Source of the DNA: Gnetum montanum
Lineage: Eukaryota > Streptophyta > Gnetopsida > Gnetales > Gnetaceae
Assembly: GCA_015680685.1 (NCBI GenBank)
Contig: MNCI01033649.1
Location: 17,352-81,351 of the forward strand
DNA: 64,000 bases
Direction of reading: 5' to 3'
Shown: positions 24,480 through 35,699 of the stretch, in pieces
Numbering within the stretch: the stretch's first letter is position 1
Layout: every line of letters starts with the position of its first letter
Position numbers and translations under genes: made by a program
The notes under the pieces: model-generated
Database searches by the model: none
What the model was told of the DNA's origin: nothing
Seen by the model: the letters and a program-made list of their open reading frames with translations, nothing else

Positions 24480-25290
24480 ATACCTTTTTGCATGAATCTA
24501 TCCATTCAAAGGATGCATCCTTCTTAGTGAGTTCCACAAGTGATTTTGCTATTTTTAAAACATTTTCTATAAATCTTCTATAATATCACGTGGCCAAAGA
24601 ATTATCTTACATCCTTTACTATCTATGACCTTTGAATGATATTTTGTATGAATATAATCTTCTTAAGATCTACCTTGATACCTTTTTAGGAAGTTTTATG
24701 TTTCAACACTAGACATCCTTGATCATGAGATGAATTTTCTACCAGTTGACCTTGAGATTGGTTTGAATACATCCTTTTAGTACCTACTCCAACTAGTGTA
24801 GTGCTTGTTTAAAATCCAATCCATATGTTGAAAAATCATCCCTAAATACTTCTACATCATTTCTAATTTTCTTTTGGAAAATGCTAAGCACAAATCTCTG
24901 GAAGATGGCTAGCACATTGCAAAGACCAAAAGACATCTACTTGTAGGAAATGGTTCCCCATGGATTGGTGAACATTATTTTCTCTTGGTCTTCAAGTGCA
25001 ATGCAGATCTGATTGTATTTGTTGTATCCATCTAGAAAACTATAATATTCATGTCTTACAACGGTGTTTAGGTCTTGATCAACAGATGGTAGAGGGAAGT
25101 GATCCTTGAATAAAGTAATGTTTAACATCTAGAAGTTAATGTAGACTTTCCATTCATCCCCCTTATTTGGAACAATTACTAAGGGACTAATTCATTCACT
25201 AACCACAAAAGGATAGATAAATCCCACCTTTAGAAATTTCCCCAACTCTTGCTTAACTACTTCTTTTCATTTAGGATTGAACCTCCATTG
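24480..25290 (-). pseudogene. B1 reverse transcriptase remnant (Athila-like)
   Basis: The minus strand runs QELGKFLKVGFIYPFV, SPLVIVPNKGDEWKVYINF, a segment open at 24,937-25,128 that reads FKDHFPLPSVDQDL then HEYYSFLDGYNKYNQICIAL, FGLCNVLAIFQRF, VEVFRDDFSTYG and IKLPKKVSR. These are gypsy RT blocks in order. The YxDD or FMDD polymerase motif reads FRDD: both aspartates are kept but the preceding residue is changed. TAG, TGA and TAA stops interrupt the frame. With the tRNA-Asp primer site and the neighbouring RNase H, the element belongs near the Athila lineage. Confidence 0.88.
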
Positions 25291-25299
25291 GGGTTGGTG

Positions 25300-26330
25300 T
25301 TGTGGTTTAACTACAAGCTCAGTATATGTTTGGTGTTGACAAATTCACAGATCAATTCCTATGATCTCATCATAAGACCATGCAAAGGCTATGGGCCATC
25401 TGTGTATTACTTCCAACAGCTTCCTTTTCTATTATTCTATTAAAGCAACATTGATTATTACTGGCTTCTTGTTATTCAAAAATTCATATACCAATGTGGC
25501 CAATAGCATCTTTAGTTTCAACAATTTTGGTTTCATAGTATCTAGGATCACCAAGCATCCCCAGTCTATCTCTTCCTATTGATTTTTCATGGGTAGGACT
25601 TCCTTTCCCTTAATTATTATAACTTATATGTCTCTTCAACATAGGCACTAACAATTTGTGTTTCTTGTTCCATGTATTTATTGGATTCAATCTCCTCATT
25701 TGTGATTATCCACTAGGTGCCTTCCTATTATGTGGTTGTTACATATAGATATTTGTGCACACATAGTTCTTCTACACATTTATTGCATGCCTTGGTATCC
25801 TCTCGTCTAATAGCCCATATTCATTGCACACAATTGCATCCATTATTGCTATATACAATGCATGGAACTATCATTCTTTGTATAATATCATCTTTTTCTT
25901 CCTTAGATAAGTCACAAATTCCAATATTAGCATCAATAGTGCTAAGCCAAGCACTTCTCATAATAATTAGAAATTCTCCCTTAATTTTCCCCACCTGAAT
26001 GATTAGAAAATTTGTAGGGTAAGACTAGCCACGATGGTTGTAATCACATTATTCACTTGTCCTAGTGGAACTATGATTGATTAGTCTACAAGCTCTAACA
26101 AAATGTTACTTTTCTTTAGTAGCAATAGATTCTAGGCTTGATGCATGTCTTGTAAGATCAAGTTCACTCCTAATCTAGAATCAAGTAGAACTTTGCATGG
26201 TTTCTTTCCTGCTATCTAAAGGTAAACTAAGGAACTTCCTAGATTAGTTCACTTTTGTGGAAGGACTTCTATCTTTACCCAATGAATTATTTTTTAAGTA
26301 TGAAAGTTGTGACATTTGAATTTGATGAAG
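25300..26330 (-). pseudogene. B1 retropepsin and linker to RT
   Basis: Around 25,990-26,260 the minus strand reads KKPCKVLLDSRLGVNLI, QDMHQA, LLLLKKSNILLELVD and SIIVPLGQVNNVITT. These match the protease of family A. The catalytic triad reads DSR instead of DSG. A degraded linker follows to about 25,320, where PQHQPQWRFNPK leads into RT. It would cleave the polyprotein; stops and the triad change make it inactive. Confidence 0.75.
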
Positions 26331-26339
26331 GAGGAAGCT

Positions 26340-28800
26340 TGTTATGTTGAGGAGGATTGGATGTGGATGGGGTGGAAGTAAATGTGCTCCCAATTCATCA
26401 GATATTTCAGGATTCATTCAAAAGAATAGTCATTTCTTCAGTTTTGATTCACATGTAATCACCTCCTCTTGCTTACTAACCACTCTTGTTTTACTTTTTA
26501 GCTACATTTGTGATGGCAGTTCTTCCTACATGATAGGAGGTGGCACTAGTGGTAAAGGATTCAAGTGTTGATTTGAACTAGCTATTGATGGATGCATATA
26601 CATTTTTGGATCTATTCTTGGCAGCATTTGTCTATGGTAATTAGTTTGGTAGTATTGTGAAGTTTGGAAAATAGTGTTACTAGAAGAGATTGGATGTTGT
26701 CCAAAATATCCATATGGATCTAGCTGCCTATATGGATATTGTTGACAAGGTAGTGGCATGGTGCATGATTGGGGTTGTTTCCACTACTAGTAGTACTACT
26801 CTTGTGGCTATGGAAAAGCTCCACTGGGATAGTATGTTGGTTGAAAGATCTTCCTCTTGTTACCTTGAGGATAAGATAACCTTCTAGGCATTTCTTTCTT
26901 AACAAACTTGGGATTAAGTACATATGCCCTTGTTTCCTATAAATGTGCCATTATAGGACAACATTCCTTGGGATGCTTGTATTGGCACATGACACATCCT
27001 TCATCATTGGTGAAGATTATGTTTGAATACTTAGACACCGAAGCCACTCTTTTTCATCCATTCTGAAGGCTTGCTTTATTCTCTTCTTCACAATCTTCAA
27101 TGCGGTTACAAATTTTTCATCTACTAAGTCCCACATTTTCTCTACCTTTTTTACAATATCAATTACAATTTTTTGAATTGGTAGAGTCTTCTTTTGAATT
27201 ACCTATTCCAATATTTCTTCCTCTTGAGTTTCACAAACTCATGCATCTCTTTTCCTGGTGGATGGATCTCTATTATATTTTTCAACTAATTTTCCTTTTC
27301 TTAGCTCACATTCTTTCTTTACCACTTGGTTAATTAGTCCCTAAATTTGATGGGAAATCATTTTTGATAATCAAACTTGGGCATAAACCCCAAGGATCTC
27401 TTTGGTCTTGTTCTATAACCCATATACAATGTGCCTTAGCTATTCTCATTGTGAGAATCCATAGCCTAGACATTTGTGTAATAGTAAATAATACCTACCC
27501 ATTGCTACATCAAGGGTTCATGAGTTCCTTACTTCTATCCTTAGATTTTTTTCCTTAAATTATATACCTATGAGTAGGTTTGGTATTTGTCATTGAAGAT
27601 CTCTAGCATGGTACTTCATCTTTTGATCGATTTAGGTTTAAGTGATCTATACCAGCTTTCATCCTCTTTTAAAAGTACTTGTGGGAACAACTTCAACTTA
27701 TTTCAATTACTTTCAATGTTCCATAGGGTGCAGGCATCATGGAATGTTTGGAGGTAATGTTGTAGACTAACATTATAACCACCCTCAAATCTTGGCTTCT
27801 TATTCATATCAAGCCATTTGATATGGCCATCCCTCACATGCCTAGTTAGGATATGTACAACTTCTTAGATGTTGATCATGATACAATTTGTCATCAAGGA
27901 TTCATCATCATGATTGAGTTTGTGTGCTCTATTGTAGTGGTACCCCCTTCTATGCTCATACCTTTCTTGATCCTCTCTTTGATATTTGCATCTTCTTTAT
28001 TCAAATCCATCATCTTCCTCTTATAAATACCTTGAATGATACTCATGATGATCATGAGTCCTTCTCTCCTCCTTTCCATGATCTTGGTTCCTTAGCCTCC
28101 TCCTATTAGAGTCCATTGATGATCATGAGGAGGAGGATGAGGTAATAGGAAAATGATGCCAACTTGTTCTCCTTTCATGATGCTAGTATTCTTCTCTATA
28201 GGAGCTAGAAGAAACACTTGGCCTTGAGTCCTACTTATACTTTGAGTTAGTAGCCTCCCTCTTAGGTGTCTCTACTAGGGTGAAATGTAGTTGTTCTTTG
28301 ACAAGTTCCTCTAATCGAATGATAGATGTCTGTGAATGGACTTCATTATTTTTGTGGAGTTGCTTAATGATGAATGTGTTACCATCAAGCTCTTCTAGAA
28401 TAATAGGAGAGTTAACTACCTTTTCCTTATTCTGGACATGTTTGACCATCATAGTATCATCTCTCTTTACTTGCCCCTCAATGGGTTGATAGGATCATAT
28501 CATATATTTGATCACATTATACCCATCAAGTTCCTTGCTTAGATTCATATCCCTTAGAGCCATTTGAAGCATGATGGGTGCTAAGCATTCTAGAAGTAGA
28601 AGAATGTTACCTTGAAGATCCATTCATCTTAGATTCTTATCTTGATGAAAGATGAAAGTGAAATCAAGATAATTAGGATTTTGATGAACATATGAAATCC
28701 TTGCTTGGATTGGCATACTTCATTCTTCTTCATCACTAATTCTATTATTACTTCTTTTTGTCTCCTTGGCAAGTGATGATGTATCCTTATTTAAAGTCAT
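26340..28800 (-). pseudogene. B1 gag remnant
   Basis: I place the start at the ATG whose complement is at 28,798-28,800 (MTLNKDTSSLAKETK). Then comes DFTFIFHQDKNLR and DLQGNILLLL, matching DFTFILHQDEQLRW and DLQGNIVLPP in A2 gag. The capsid lies at about 27.3-27.9 kb. The nucleocapsid near 27.0 kb reads CVMCQYKHPKECC, with the same C-x2-C-x3-H-x3-C spacing as family A. A Pro- and Tyr-rich tail at 26,526-26,759 includes YPYRQLDPYGYFGQHP. The shared gag links autonomous-type B1 to the gag-protease family A. Many stops interrupt it. Confidence 0.8.
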
Positions 28801-28906
28801 GTTGTTCTTTTAAGATGTTTGATTAAGTGCACTTACTTATTTAGGTTATGAATTTTAACTTTTAATTCTAATAGTAAAATTAGTTACTCAACATACATTA
28901 ACTAGT

Positions 28907-28923
28907 CCCTGGAAATGGCACCA
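28907..28923 (-). other. B1 primer-binding site (tRNA-Asp type)
   Basis: The plus strand CCCTGGAAATGGCACCA matches the 3' end of plant tRNA-Asp, as I recall it (CCCCGGCAACGGCGCCA), at 13 of 17 positions. It lies one base from the LTR. Confidence 0.8.
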
Positions 28924-28924
28924 T

Positions 28925-29789
28925 TGATGAGTAGTGGAGTAATCCAACACCCAATCATACAAGTCACAAGTGTTCATGTGTGACCAAATCATAATCCATG
29001 AACAAGGAAATGTAAATCTACTAGTAATGGGTTTAAGTTTGTGACCATTATCTTCCTATTTGGAGCTAGTGAAGTATACATGCATGGTTTATCTCACAAT
29101 GAGGTATATTATAACTAATGATGTTGGGCCATTACTATTTCTAGTGAATATGATGAAATGGAAATAGTTTCTAAGTATAAGTAAAATAGTAAACAAATAT
29201 ATTCTATCCTAAGGCAATGGATATCCAGTCCTAATCTACCATAGATGCCTTGGACTCATGCAATCATCACTAGGATTACCAAGTGTACCACTACTAGGCA
29301 TACCAAGTGATAACACTACTGGGTTACTAGATAACTATACCTAGCACTCAAAACCAATCATATCCATACCACTTACTTTTAACATGTAAAAGAAAGTGCT
29401 TGTAAAGTAAATGATTAACTAGGAAAAACAAGAATAATTATTTTAAGTAAACAAAAAGAAAATTAAGTGGATGTTGCAATCATGATAAGCAATCTTGATC
29501 TTTATTGTTGATCATGAACTATGTCCAAATATAATTCACTTACATAAAGACTCTATAAATTCACATAACACCACACTACAAGCATACACTTCTAAGTGCT
29601 AAAGACTAAATACAAAAAACAAATTGAAAGAGTTTCGCTACTATGGAATGAAATCTATTGCAAATCTGGGCACCTAAGTATTGTATTTATAGGCTAGCAC
29701 TCATCCTGCAATATCACATATATGATGACTTAGCTAGTGCTACAATATTAGAGTTACGATATCATAGTTAACCAAAAATTGATTTATCA
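28925..29789 (-). repeat. B1 5' LTR (865 bases)
   Basis: It starts TGATGAG next to the primer site and ends TTTATCA. It aligns with the LTR at 56,083-56,979: ATACAAGTCA, ATCATAATCCATG, TTGATCTTTATTGTTG and a GTATTTATAGG TATA region. Near the outer end it has degenerate AATATC/GATATC sites. Three ACCAAGY words near 29,277-29,335 parallel the ACCAAGCG repeats of family A LTRs. Confidence 0.75.
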
Positions 29790-30353
29790 CTTGTTCAAGC
29801 TAATTGATAATATGTTCTAGAAGCATTAAAAGAGTTAGTAATAAACATAGAAACTTAATTCAAATACAAAAAATACTTCTCCATGCTTCCTCGAGGTTGA
29901 AATATGTAGTTCATGGTGAAACAACTAAAATAGTGCTAGATACATCCTACAACCCTTCTTGTAGAACTAACTATTGTTGTTCTAGTGATTCAAGATAGAA
30001 AAGAATGAAGGCTCTTGAGAGATTCATGACATAGATACAATTAATTTTTCTTGCTACATACTATGAATTGATTTAAATTATTAAGCAAAGAAAGAAAATC
30101 TAGTACCATTTAGGATTTTCAAGCACATAAAGTTTTCTAAAAGTAGATAATTTTCAAGAAATTTTCTCACTAATACTGCAATGCCACCAAAGGATTTGCA
30201 TCTTCATCCTACTTTTGTATTCCTTGCAAAAAATTTAATAAATCTAACTACAAAATCCACAAAACTAACATCTTTCCAAGTTTTAACAAAACCAAAAGTA
30301 TTAAAGTTAACAAAGAAGCTAATACTATTAAAAGAAATAACTTTATTTGTAAT
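29790..30353 (-). pseudogene. LINE ORF2 endonuclease fragment
   Basis: The minus strand just left of element T reads FNTFGFVKTWKDVSFVDFVV, FARNTKVG and CKSFGGIAVLVRKFLEN. The pairing of a G(F/L)VxTW motif with GGIAVxVRK some 35 residues later is characteristic of the apurinic-type endonuclease domain at the start of LINE ORF2. The upstream part of the domain lies at 55,050-55,170, beyond the T insertion, and the ORF1-like frame lies beyond that. Below about 30,050 the frame is too decayed to follow, and no LINE RT is visible before the B1 LTR. Confidence 0.5.
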
Positions 30354-31746
30354 TGTTGGCATATTTCAGCCACTTAATGGAGTAGAGTAGCGTAGTGGTG
30401 AATTGACAAGTACTTGTAACCAATGGATCAAGCATGGGCTATTGAGAAGTTGCTAGTGCACTGTCTATTCTTACATGTGTAGCAATGGGTTGCTTCTCTG
30501 TGATTTCATGCAAGCCAACATCTAGAATTTGTAGGGTTGATGAAAACTAAACAGAGAAAAATACATAAACTAGACACTCCCTAGATTAGATGTTCTGAAA
30601 AATTATTTCAAAGAACAAAAAAAAAACTCCTATGATGGTTAAAAGTATTAAAATTTTTGAGAATTTGGAAGAAGCGACTTTAAAGAATATTGAATATTTC
30701 CTATAAAGCATGGCTTACTAAAGACATCAATTTAGCTACTTTGTTTTAATCTTATGAGTTCATCTCTTCCTATTTTATTTTATTTACTTAGCTAATAGTT
30801 TAGATAGCATCATTCTTAGCATTTAATTTTGGAATTTTTCTAGGTTATCTTTATAGATCTATTTTTGAGTAATGTTAGACTTTTATTAAGGTTTTCCATA
30901 AAAGAGCTTATGTTTTGAGCATAGAGAATTTGGGAAAATCTTTGATATTTTGAGATGGTTGAAATAACTTCATTATTTTAAAGTGTATTTCCTTAGTATA
31001 TCAATTTGAAATTTTCAAATTTTTTTGATGGATCTATTGAATGCAATCCTTAATAACTATTAACTAGCCAAAATAGAAGTTCATACTGTATCGTTAACGT
31101 AGCATTTTTGGTAGTGTAATAAGATTAACTTTTACAAAATTTCTTGTTCAACTTAGAAAATTTGGAGAATTTGTAGTTAGATTAAACTGGAATAGCTTTA
31201 TTGCAAAGTGTTTTCTCATGTCAATTTGTCTTGCTTAAATATTCGGTATTTACAGAAATCTACTTTCTTTTCTTTCTCTTTCTAAGTCCATTAAATCTTG
31301 CTCTATTTTTAGTTTTCTTGTGGAACTTTCTCTCTAAGGGAAATTAGTAGTATATTGGTAGAATTGTGCTTAAACATTTTTGCAAATTTTATTTGTTACA
31401 AGAAATGTACTATAGGGACTATATAGACTAGGTAACTTGACAAAACAGGAACCTTCAACAACTCATAGTATTTGACAAAGTTAGTTGAATTTTTTTTATG
31501 ATAGCCAATTATAGTTTCATATACAATTCAACCATTTCAACATTTTCAATAGTAAATAAATACTTAAAATTAGTTCATTTCATACCTACTGAGTCTATTT
31601 GGAGGTATCTGGGCATTGGTGTTGCCAAAGAGTAGCATGCACCTAAACCCTATTTGATGAACACCTTTGCTTACCATGACTCATAAGGCCATGAGATCTA
31701 GAGGCTCAACATTGGAGTTCTAGCTCCCAACATTCCCAAATAGTTC
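30354..31746 (+). repeat. T 5' LTR (about 1.39 kb)
   Basis: It starts TGTTGGCATATTTCAGCC and is collinear with 38,199-38,902, 47,388-48,056 and 55,022-55,044 (for example GTGGTGAATTGACAAGTA, TAACGTAGCATTTTTGG, GGAGGTATCTGGGC). The last bases are slightly deleted compared with the 3' LTR, so the end is approximate. Confidence 0.85.
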
Positions 31747-31748
31747 TT

Positions 31749-31767
31749 TTGATGCTAGAAGAATGGC
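31749..31767 (+). other. T primer-binding site candidate
   Basis: TTGATGCTAGAAGAATGGC lies directly after the 5' LTR and resembles the D2 site CTTAGCACTAGAAGGAGGG. Both look like decayed forms of TTGGCGCTAGAAGGAGGG. I do not assign the tRNA. Confidence 0.6.
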
Positions 31768-32200
31768 AAGAAAACTTATCACCTACATTTGTAAGTAAAC
31801 ATTTTATTCAAAGAGATCAATAGGCTTAGCACACTGATTGCTATTTTTGTTGCTAGAAGGGCTTTAAAATTAAATACTATTTTGGGTTCATGATCAAATA
31901 GACTAATAGTTTAGAAGATTCCAAAGAAATTCTTGATTATAAGATAGATTATTTAATAGAAGAAAGTTCTTAAGTTTGGAACATGTAGTGAAGTTAAAAC
32001 CAAAAGGGTAAGAAGATCACCCCTTCTATCTAGTTTATTAGTCTATAAGTGAAGGTTAAAGAAGTTTAAAAGTTCATCAATCATAATGAATTCTAATAGG
32101 ATGGAAAATAGTTACATCATTAGGAATTTAAAACTACAGCAATATTCCTAAGAGCGTTTATAAATATTTTTCAAAGTCTTTTATTCCTAGAAAAGCTTAC
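31768..32200. other. T leader
   Basis: Short frames with many stops; no capsid-like block is visible. Confidence 0.5.
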
Positions 32201-32740
32201 TTGGCTAAAGAATACATTCACCTATTGAAATTAGCTTTAGCTCATGCAAATATTCAACACCAAGGACCATCTTGTATTAAGACAAAGCAAGAGTTAGAAA
32301 GCAAAGAATTTGATAATGGAAAATTAATGAAAGACTTATCCAAGAAAATAGTGAAACTAGAAAAAGCTTTAGCAAAAGTTAAAATCAAGGAAGAAAAGAA
32401 AAATAAAAAATATAAGCATCAAGATACTAAGTTGCTAGAAGATGAGGATGAAAATGATCTTGCTATGTCTAACTTCCTTGATATTAAATCATATAATGAA
32501 CTATCTAGTGTTCATTATGCAAGAAAATCTTCTAACATTGGATCTAGTGATACCTCCTCTCTATCAAGTTCTAAAGAGGATATGTCATTAGATGAAGAGT
32601 GTAATAATAATGAAGAAAATGGATATAATCTACAATCAAAACAAAGATTAACTACTTCTAAGCCTCCAGATGTCATGTCTAATTCATCTACTAAGAGAAA
32701 TGTTTTTGAACTATGTAGAATAGAGAAAAATAAAAAGTAA
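32201..32740 (+). CDS. T coiled-coil ORF, function unknown
   Basis: The frame is open for 179 codons, the longest uninterrupted frame in T, from MAKEYIHLLKLALAHA. It has a Lys/Glu-rich predicted coiled coil at about residues 30-85 (LMKDLSKKIVKLEKALAKV, then EEKKNKKYKHQD), an acidic patch DEDENDLAM, and a Ser-rich low-complexity stretch ending in KRNVFELCRIEKNKK. No capsid signature is present. In plant gypsy polyproteins a coiled coil often precedes gag, so it may be the N-terminal part of a gag whose capsid is gone, or a replacement. It lies 430 bases after the primer site and upstream of the protease. Confidence 0.5.
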   Translation: MAKEYIHLLKLALAHANIQHQGPSCIKTKQELESKEFDNGKLMKDLSKKIVKLEKALAKVKIKEEKKNKKYKHQDTKLLEDEDENDLAMSNFLDIKSYNELSSVHYARKSSNIGSSDTSSLSSSKEDMSLDEECNNNEENGYNLQSKQRLTTSKPPDVMSNSSTKRNVFELCRIEKNKK

Positions 32741-33370
32741 ACAAGATCAAATAGAGAAAGGTATTCAATATCAGTCTTTTAATAAATGGATGAAGAAAGT
32801 AGCTTTTTATGGTAATGGAGAATATGATTTAATTGAGGATATTAAATATGTCAAGGCCAATATTAGTATATGTTAACTATTATAGATAGGAGATCAGCAA
32901 ATAAAACCTTTAGAGCTTATTAAAGATAAAAAGAGAGTTGGAAAGTTAAATTTAAGCTATGTATCTAACATTGATAAGACAACAAAAACTAGTTATGATT
33001 GTACTCTTAATAAAGAAGCTCCTCCTTTTCTTTTGATAATAAATTTAAAGGACAAATATCTTTACAACTATTTGGTTGATTCTAGAGCTACCTCTACTAG
33101 GATGCCATTGTCCATATATAAAAAATTTGGTTTGACTTCCAACTAGTCCAATAAAAAGACTATTTAAGTAGAAAAAAGTAGAGTGAAGATTATGGAACAA
33201 TTGTCAAATGTTCTATTAGAAATCACTTCTAAACCTCATATCAAAACTAGAGTAACTATTCAAGTAGCAGATATCCCAAATTCACATAGTCTTTTGTTAA
33301 GTAGAAGTTTGAGTAAGAATTTCTCAAGTTACATATCAACAGATTATTCTCATATGTGGCTACCTTGAAA
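32741..33370 (+). pseudogene. T retropepsin remnant
   Basis: The plus strand reads DLIEDIKYVKANISIC, PLELIKDKKRV, PPFLLIINLKDKYLYNYLVD, then SRATSTRMPLSIYKKFGL. This corresponds to a retropepsin with its catalytic triad changed from DSG to DSR. Downstream it reads VKIMEQLSNVLLEI and VADIPNSHSLLLSRSLSKN, then STDYSHMWLP, the segment that ends the protease domain in this lineage. Stops precede and follow the blocks. The protease would mature the particle proteins. Confidence 0.75.
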
Positions 33371-33541
33371 AGAGAATCTGAATCAAATATATATATATAT
33401 ATACAATGAACCTTTGATGATTGAGATATTACTTCAAATAAAAAAAATAAAGTCGTTGAAATAAGAGCTTTTGAAACCAAAATTTGCATACTTCAAGAAG
33501 TTTGTAACTTGGAAAAATAGGAATCCCAAAATGAGAATAAG

Positions 33542-33925
33542 TGGAAACTATACTTTGATGGTTCTTATAACTTCAAAGGTGCAAGGGTTGGAATAGTTCT
33601 AGTAAAAGATAATTCTGCAAAAATTTTAAATGCAATTCATCTATCTTTTCCTTGTACTAACAACAAGGCTAAATATGAAGCTCTAAGTATTGGAATTAAA
33701 ATAGCATTCAAAAAATGAATCAAGGTAATCACCATAAAAGGATACTCAAGATTAGTTTATGAATAGATTGAAGATAATTGTGTAGTAAAAATTCGTTCTT
33801 ATAACCTTATAAATATCTTTTCTATATAATGCTGGATCAATTTCATCACTACAAAATAGAACATATAGGTAGAAAAGATAATTATATAGTTGATGATTTA
33901 GCAAAGGCAACTTCAACATTAGATG
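33542..33925 (+). pseudogene. T archaeal-type RNase H remnant
   Basis: The plus strand reads WKLYFDGSYNFKGARVGIVL, SFPCTNNKAKYEALSIGIKI, IKGYSRLVYE, then after a stop and frame change HYKIEHIGRKDNYIVDDLAK. This is the additional RNase H (archaeal-like) typical of Tat-lineage elements. The first Asp (YFDG), the Glu (KYEAL) and a late Asp (VDDLA) are kept; the second Asp of the usual GDSxLV is Tyr. It lies between protease and RT, not after the gypsy RNase H where I would expect it in Tat elements. Confidence 0.8.
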
Positions 33926-34350
33926 TGAAAAAGATAGAAAGATACGAATGGGTAATGATAGAGAATGGACATCAGCCATTAGTACCAAATAACATTAAGC
34001 ATTTACAAGTATTCAAAGATGATTATCAATTGCTTAGATTCTTGAGCAATAAACTAGAATTCAAAAGTTAAATCATACCTAAAATAGCTTCAAGGTTTAA
34101 GACAAATTCTATTCTTAAAAAAGTGATTGATTATGAGCATGAGTTTGGCAAAAATTTTCTTACTAGATAAGATATATATAATCTAAATGATCAATCTTTT
34201 GAAGTAGTAAATCTTGGATCTATTGAGATACCAAAAATATTAAATTTCTTAAAGGAAAAGCATTTAGTTTTCAAGAAAAATTTATTATTACTCCTAAAAT
34301 ATAATTTGGATAATTTTTCTTATCTTATGATGATCTTAAAGCTTTTAGAC
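33926..34350 (+). pseudogene. T linker between archaeal RNase H and RT
   Basis: The frame continues as VKKIERYEWVMIENG and FKDDYQLLRFLSNKLEF to about 34,070, and then decays to short pieces (LGSIEIPKILNFLKEK). No domain is recognised. It joins two enzyme domains in one polyprotein. Confidence 0.5.
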
Positions 34351-35155
34351 CGGATGTGATGACACATAAAATTCCTTTGATAAACAATTGTGAGACAATT
34401 AAAAAAAAACAAAGGAAATTTAATCCATCATTTAAGCCAGCTATTGAAACTAAGATCAAGAAGTTATTACAAGCCTAAATTATATATCCAGTCCAATATT
34501 TGACATGCCTTGCTAATCTTGTTCCAGTAAGAAAAATGAATGGTGATATTAGGCCTTGTGTAGATTTCAAAAATTTTAATGAAGCATCTAAAATAAATAA
34601 ATACCCACTTTCTAGAATTGATGAAATCTTGATCAAATTTTCATGTTGTCAAGTATATTCTTTCCTAGATAGTTTTTTAGGCTATAATCAGATCATGGTA
34701 GATAAGAGTGATAAATAAAAGACAACATTTATTACCAAATGAGGAACTTTTGCTTACCAAAGAATGCCATTTGGATTGTCAAATGTTATAGCTACTTTTC
34801 AAAACACAATGGATCTATCCTTTAAAGGTTTAATTTCCAAGTTCATTGTAGTTTATTTGGATGATATCACCATCTTTTCAATAAGGAAGGAAGATCATAC
34901 TAGTCATCTCCAACAAGTTTTTGACAGATTTCATGAGTATGGTATTTAATTAAATCATAAGAAATGTATCTCTAGGGTTAAGTCTAGAAGTTTACTAGGC
35001 CATGTAATCTATCAAGAAGGAATTGCTATAGATAACTCTCCAATTCAAGTAGTATAAAATATCAAGTATCCTATAAGTAAAAAGTCTCTTAGATGTTTCT
35101 TTGGAAAGATAAATTTCATTAAGAAATTTATCCCTGGATTCATTGGATTACTAAA
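34351..35155 (+). pseudogene. T reverse transcriptase remnant
   Basis: The plus strand reads THKIPLINNCETIKKKQRKF, ANLVPVRKMNGDIRPCVDFK, YPLSRIDEILIKFS, FLDSFLGYNQIMVDKSDK, AYQRMPFGLSNVIATFQNTM, VVYLDDITIFS and LGHVIYQEGIAID. These are the gypsy RT blocks in order, and the catalytic YLDD is intact. Stops at about 34,480, 34,718, 34,740, 34,949 and 35,057 interrupt it. Apart from these the frame is collinear, so decay is mostly by point change. RT would copy the element RNA inside its particle. Confidence 0.9.
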
Positions 35156-35690
35156 TCTTTGATGCATATGCTAAAGAAAGATGTCCTAGTAGAGAAAACA
35201 CCAGAATTAGAGAGAGCCTTTGCAAAAATCAAAAGGGCTATTCAAGAATTTCCTTACTTGGTAAAACCAAAATTGAAAGAAGACTTTTGGTTATATGCTT
35301 TTCCTTCAAATGATTTAGTTATAGCTATTTTAACTCACAAAGATGAAGGTCAGGATGAATTGATTATATTTTTTGGGCATCAATTAAAAGGTTTAGAATT
35401 AGATTATTTAGACTTAGAAAAATAGGCATTCGTAGTCATTAAAGCACTTCAGCATTTCAAATATTACTTAGAAAGCTCATTAGTTCACATTATACTAATA
35501 GATCCTATAATCAAATAATTCTTAGCCCAAAATGAAATTGGATTGAAAAGAGAAGTATGGCTCATAAACCTTCAATGTTTCAAATTCTCATTAAAGATAT
35601 GTCAAACCATTAAAGGAATGAGATTAGCCAAGTTAATGGCTAGAGAAAATGAAGTATGTATGCTTAATACATTTAAGAAACTAGTATGAT
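35156..35690 (+). pseudogene. T gypsy-type RNase H remnant
   Basis: The plus strand reads TPELERAFAKIKRAIQEFPY, DFWLYAFPSNDLVIAIL, LIIFFGHQLKGLELDYLDLE, then VIKALQHFKYYLESSLVHII and WLINLQCFKFSLKICQT. This matches the RNase H that follows RT in gypsy elements, but the first catalytic Asp region (usually TDAS) is replaced by AFPS. With the archaeal-type domain upstream, T carries two RNase H domains flanking RT. Confidence 0.75.
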
Positions 35691-35699
35691 GAAATTATC

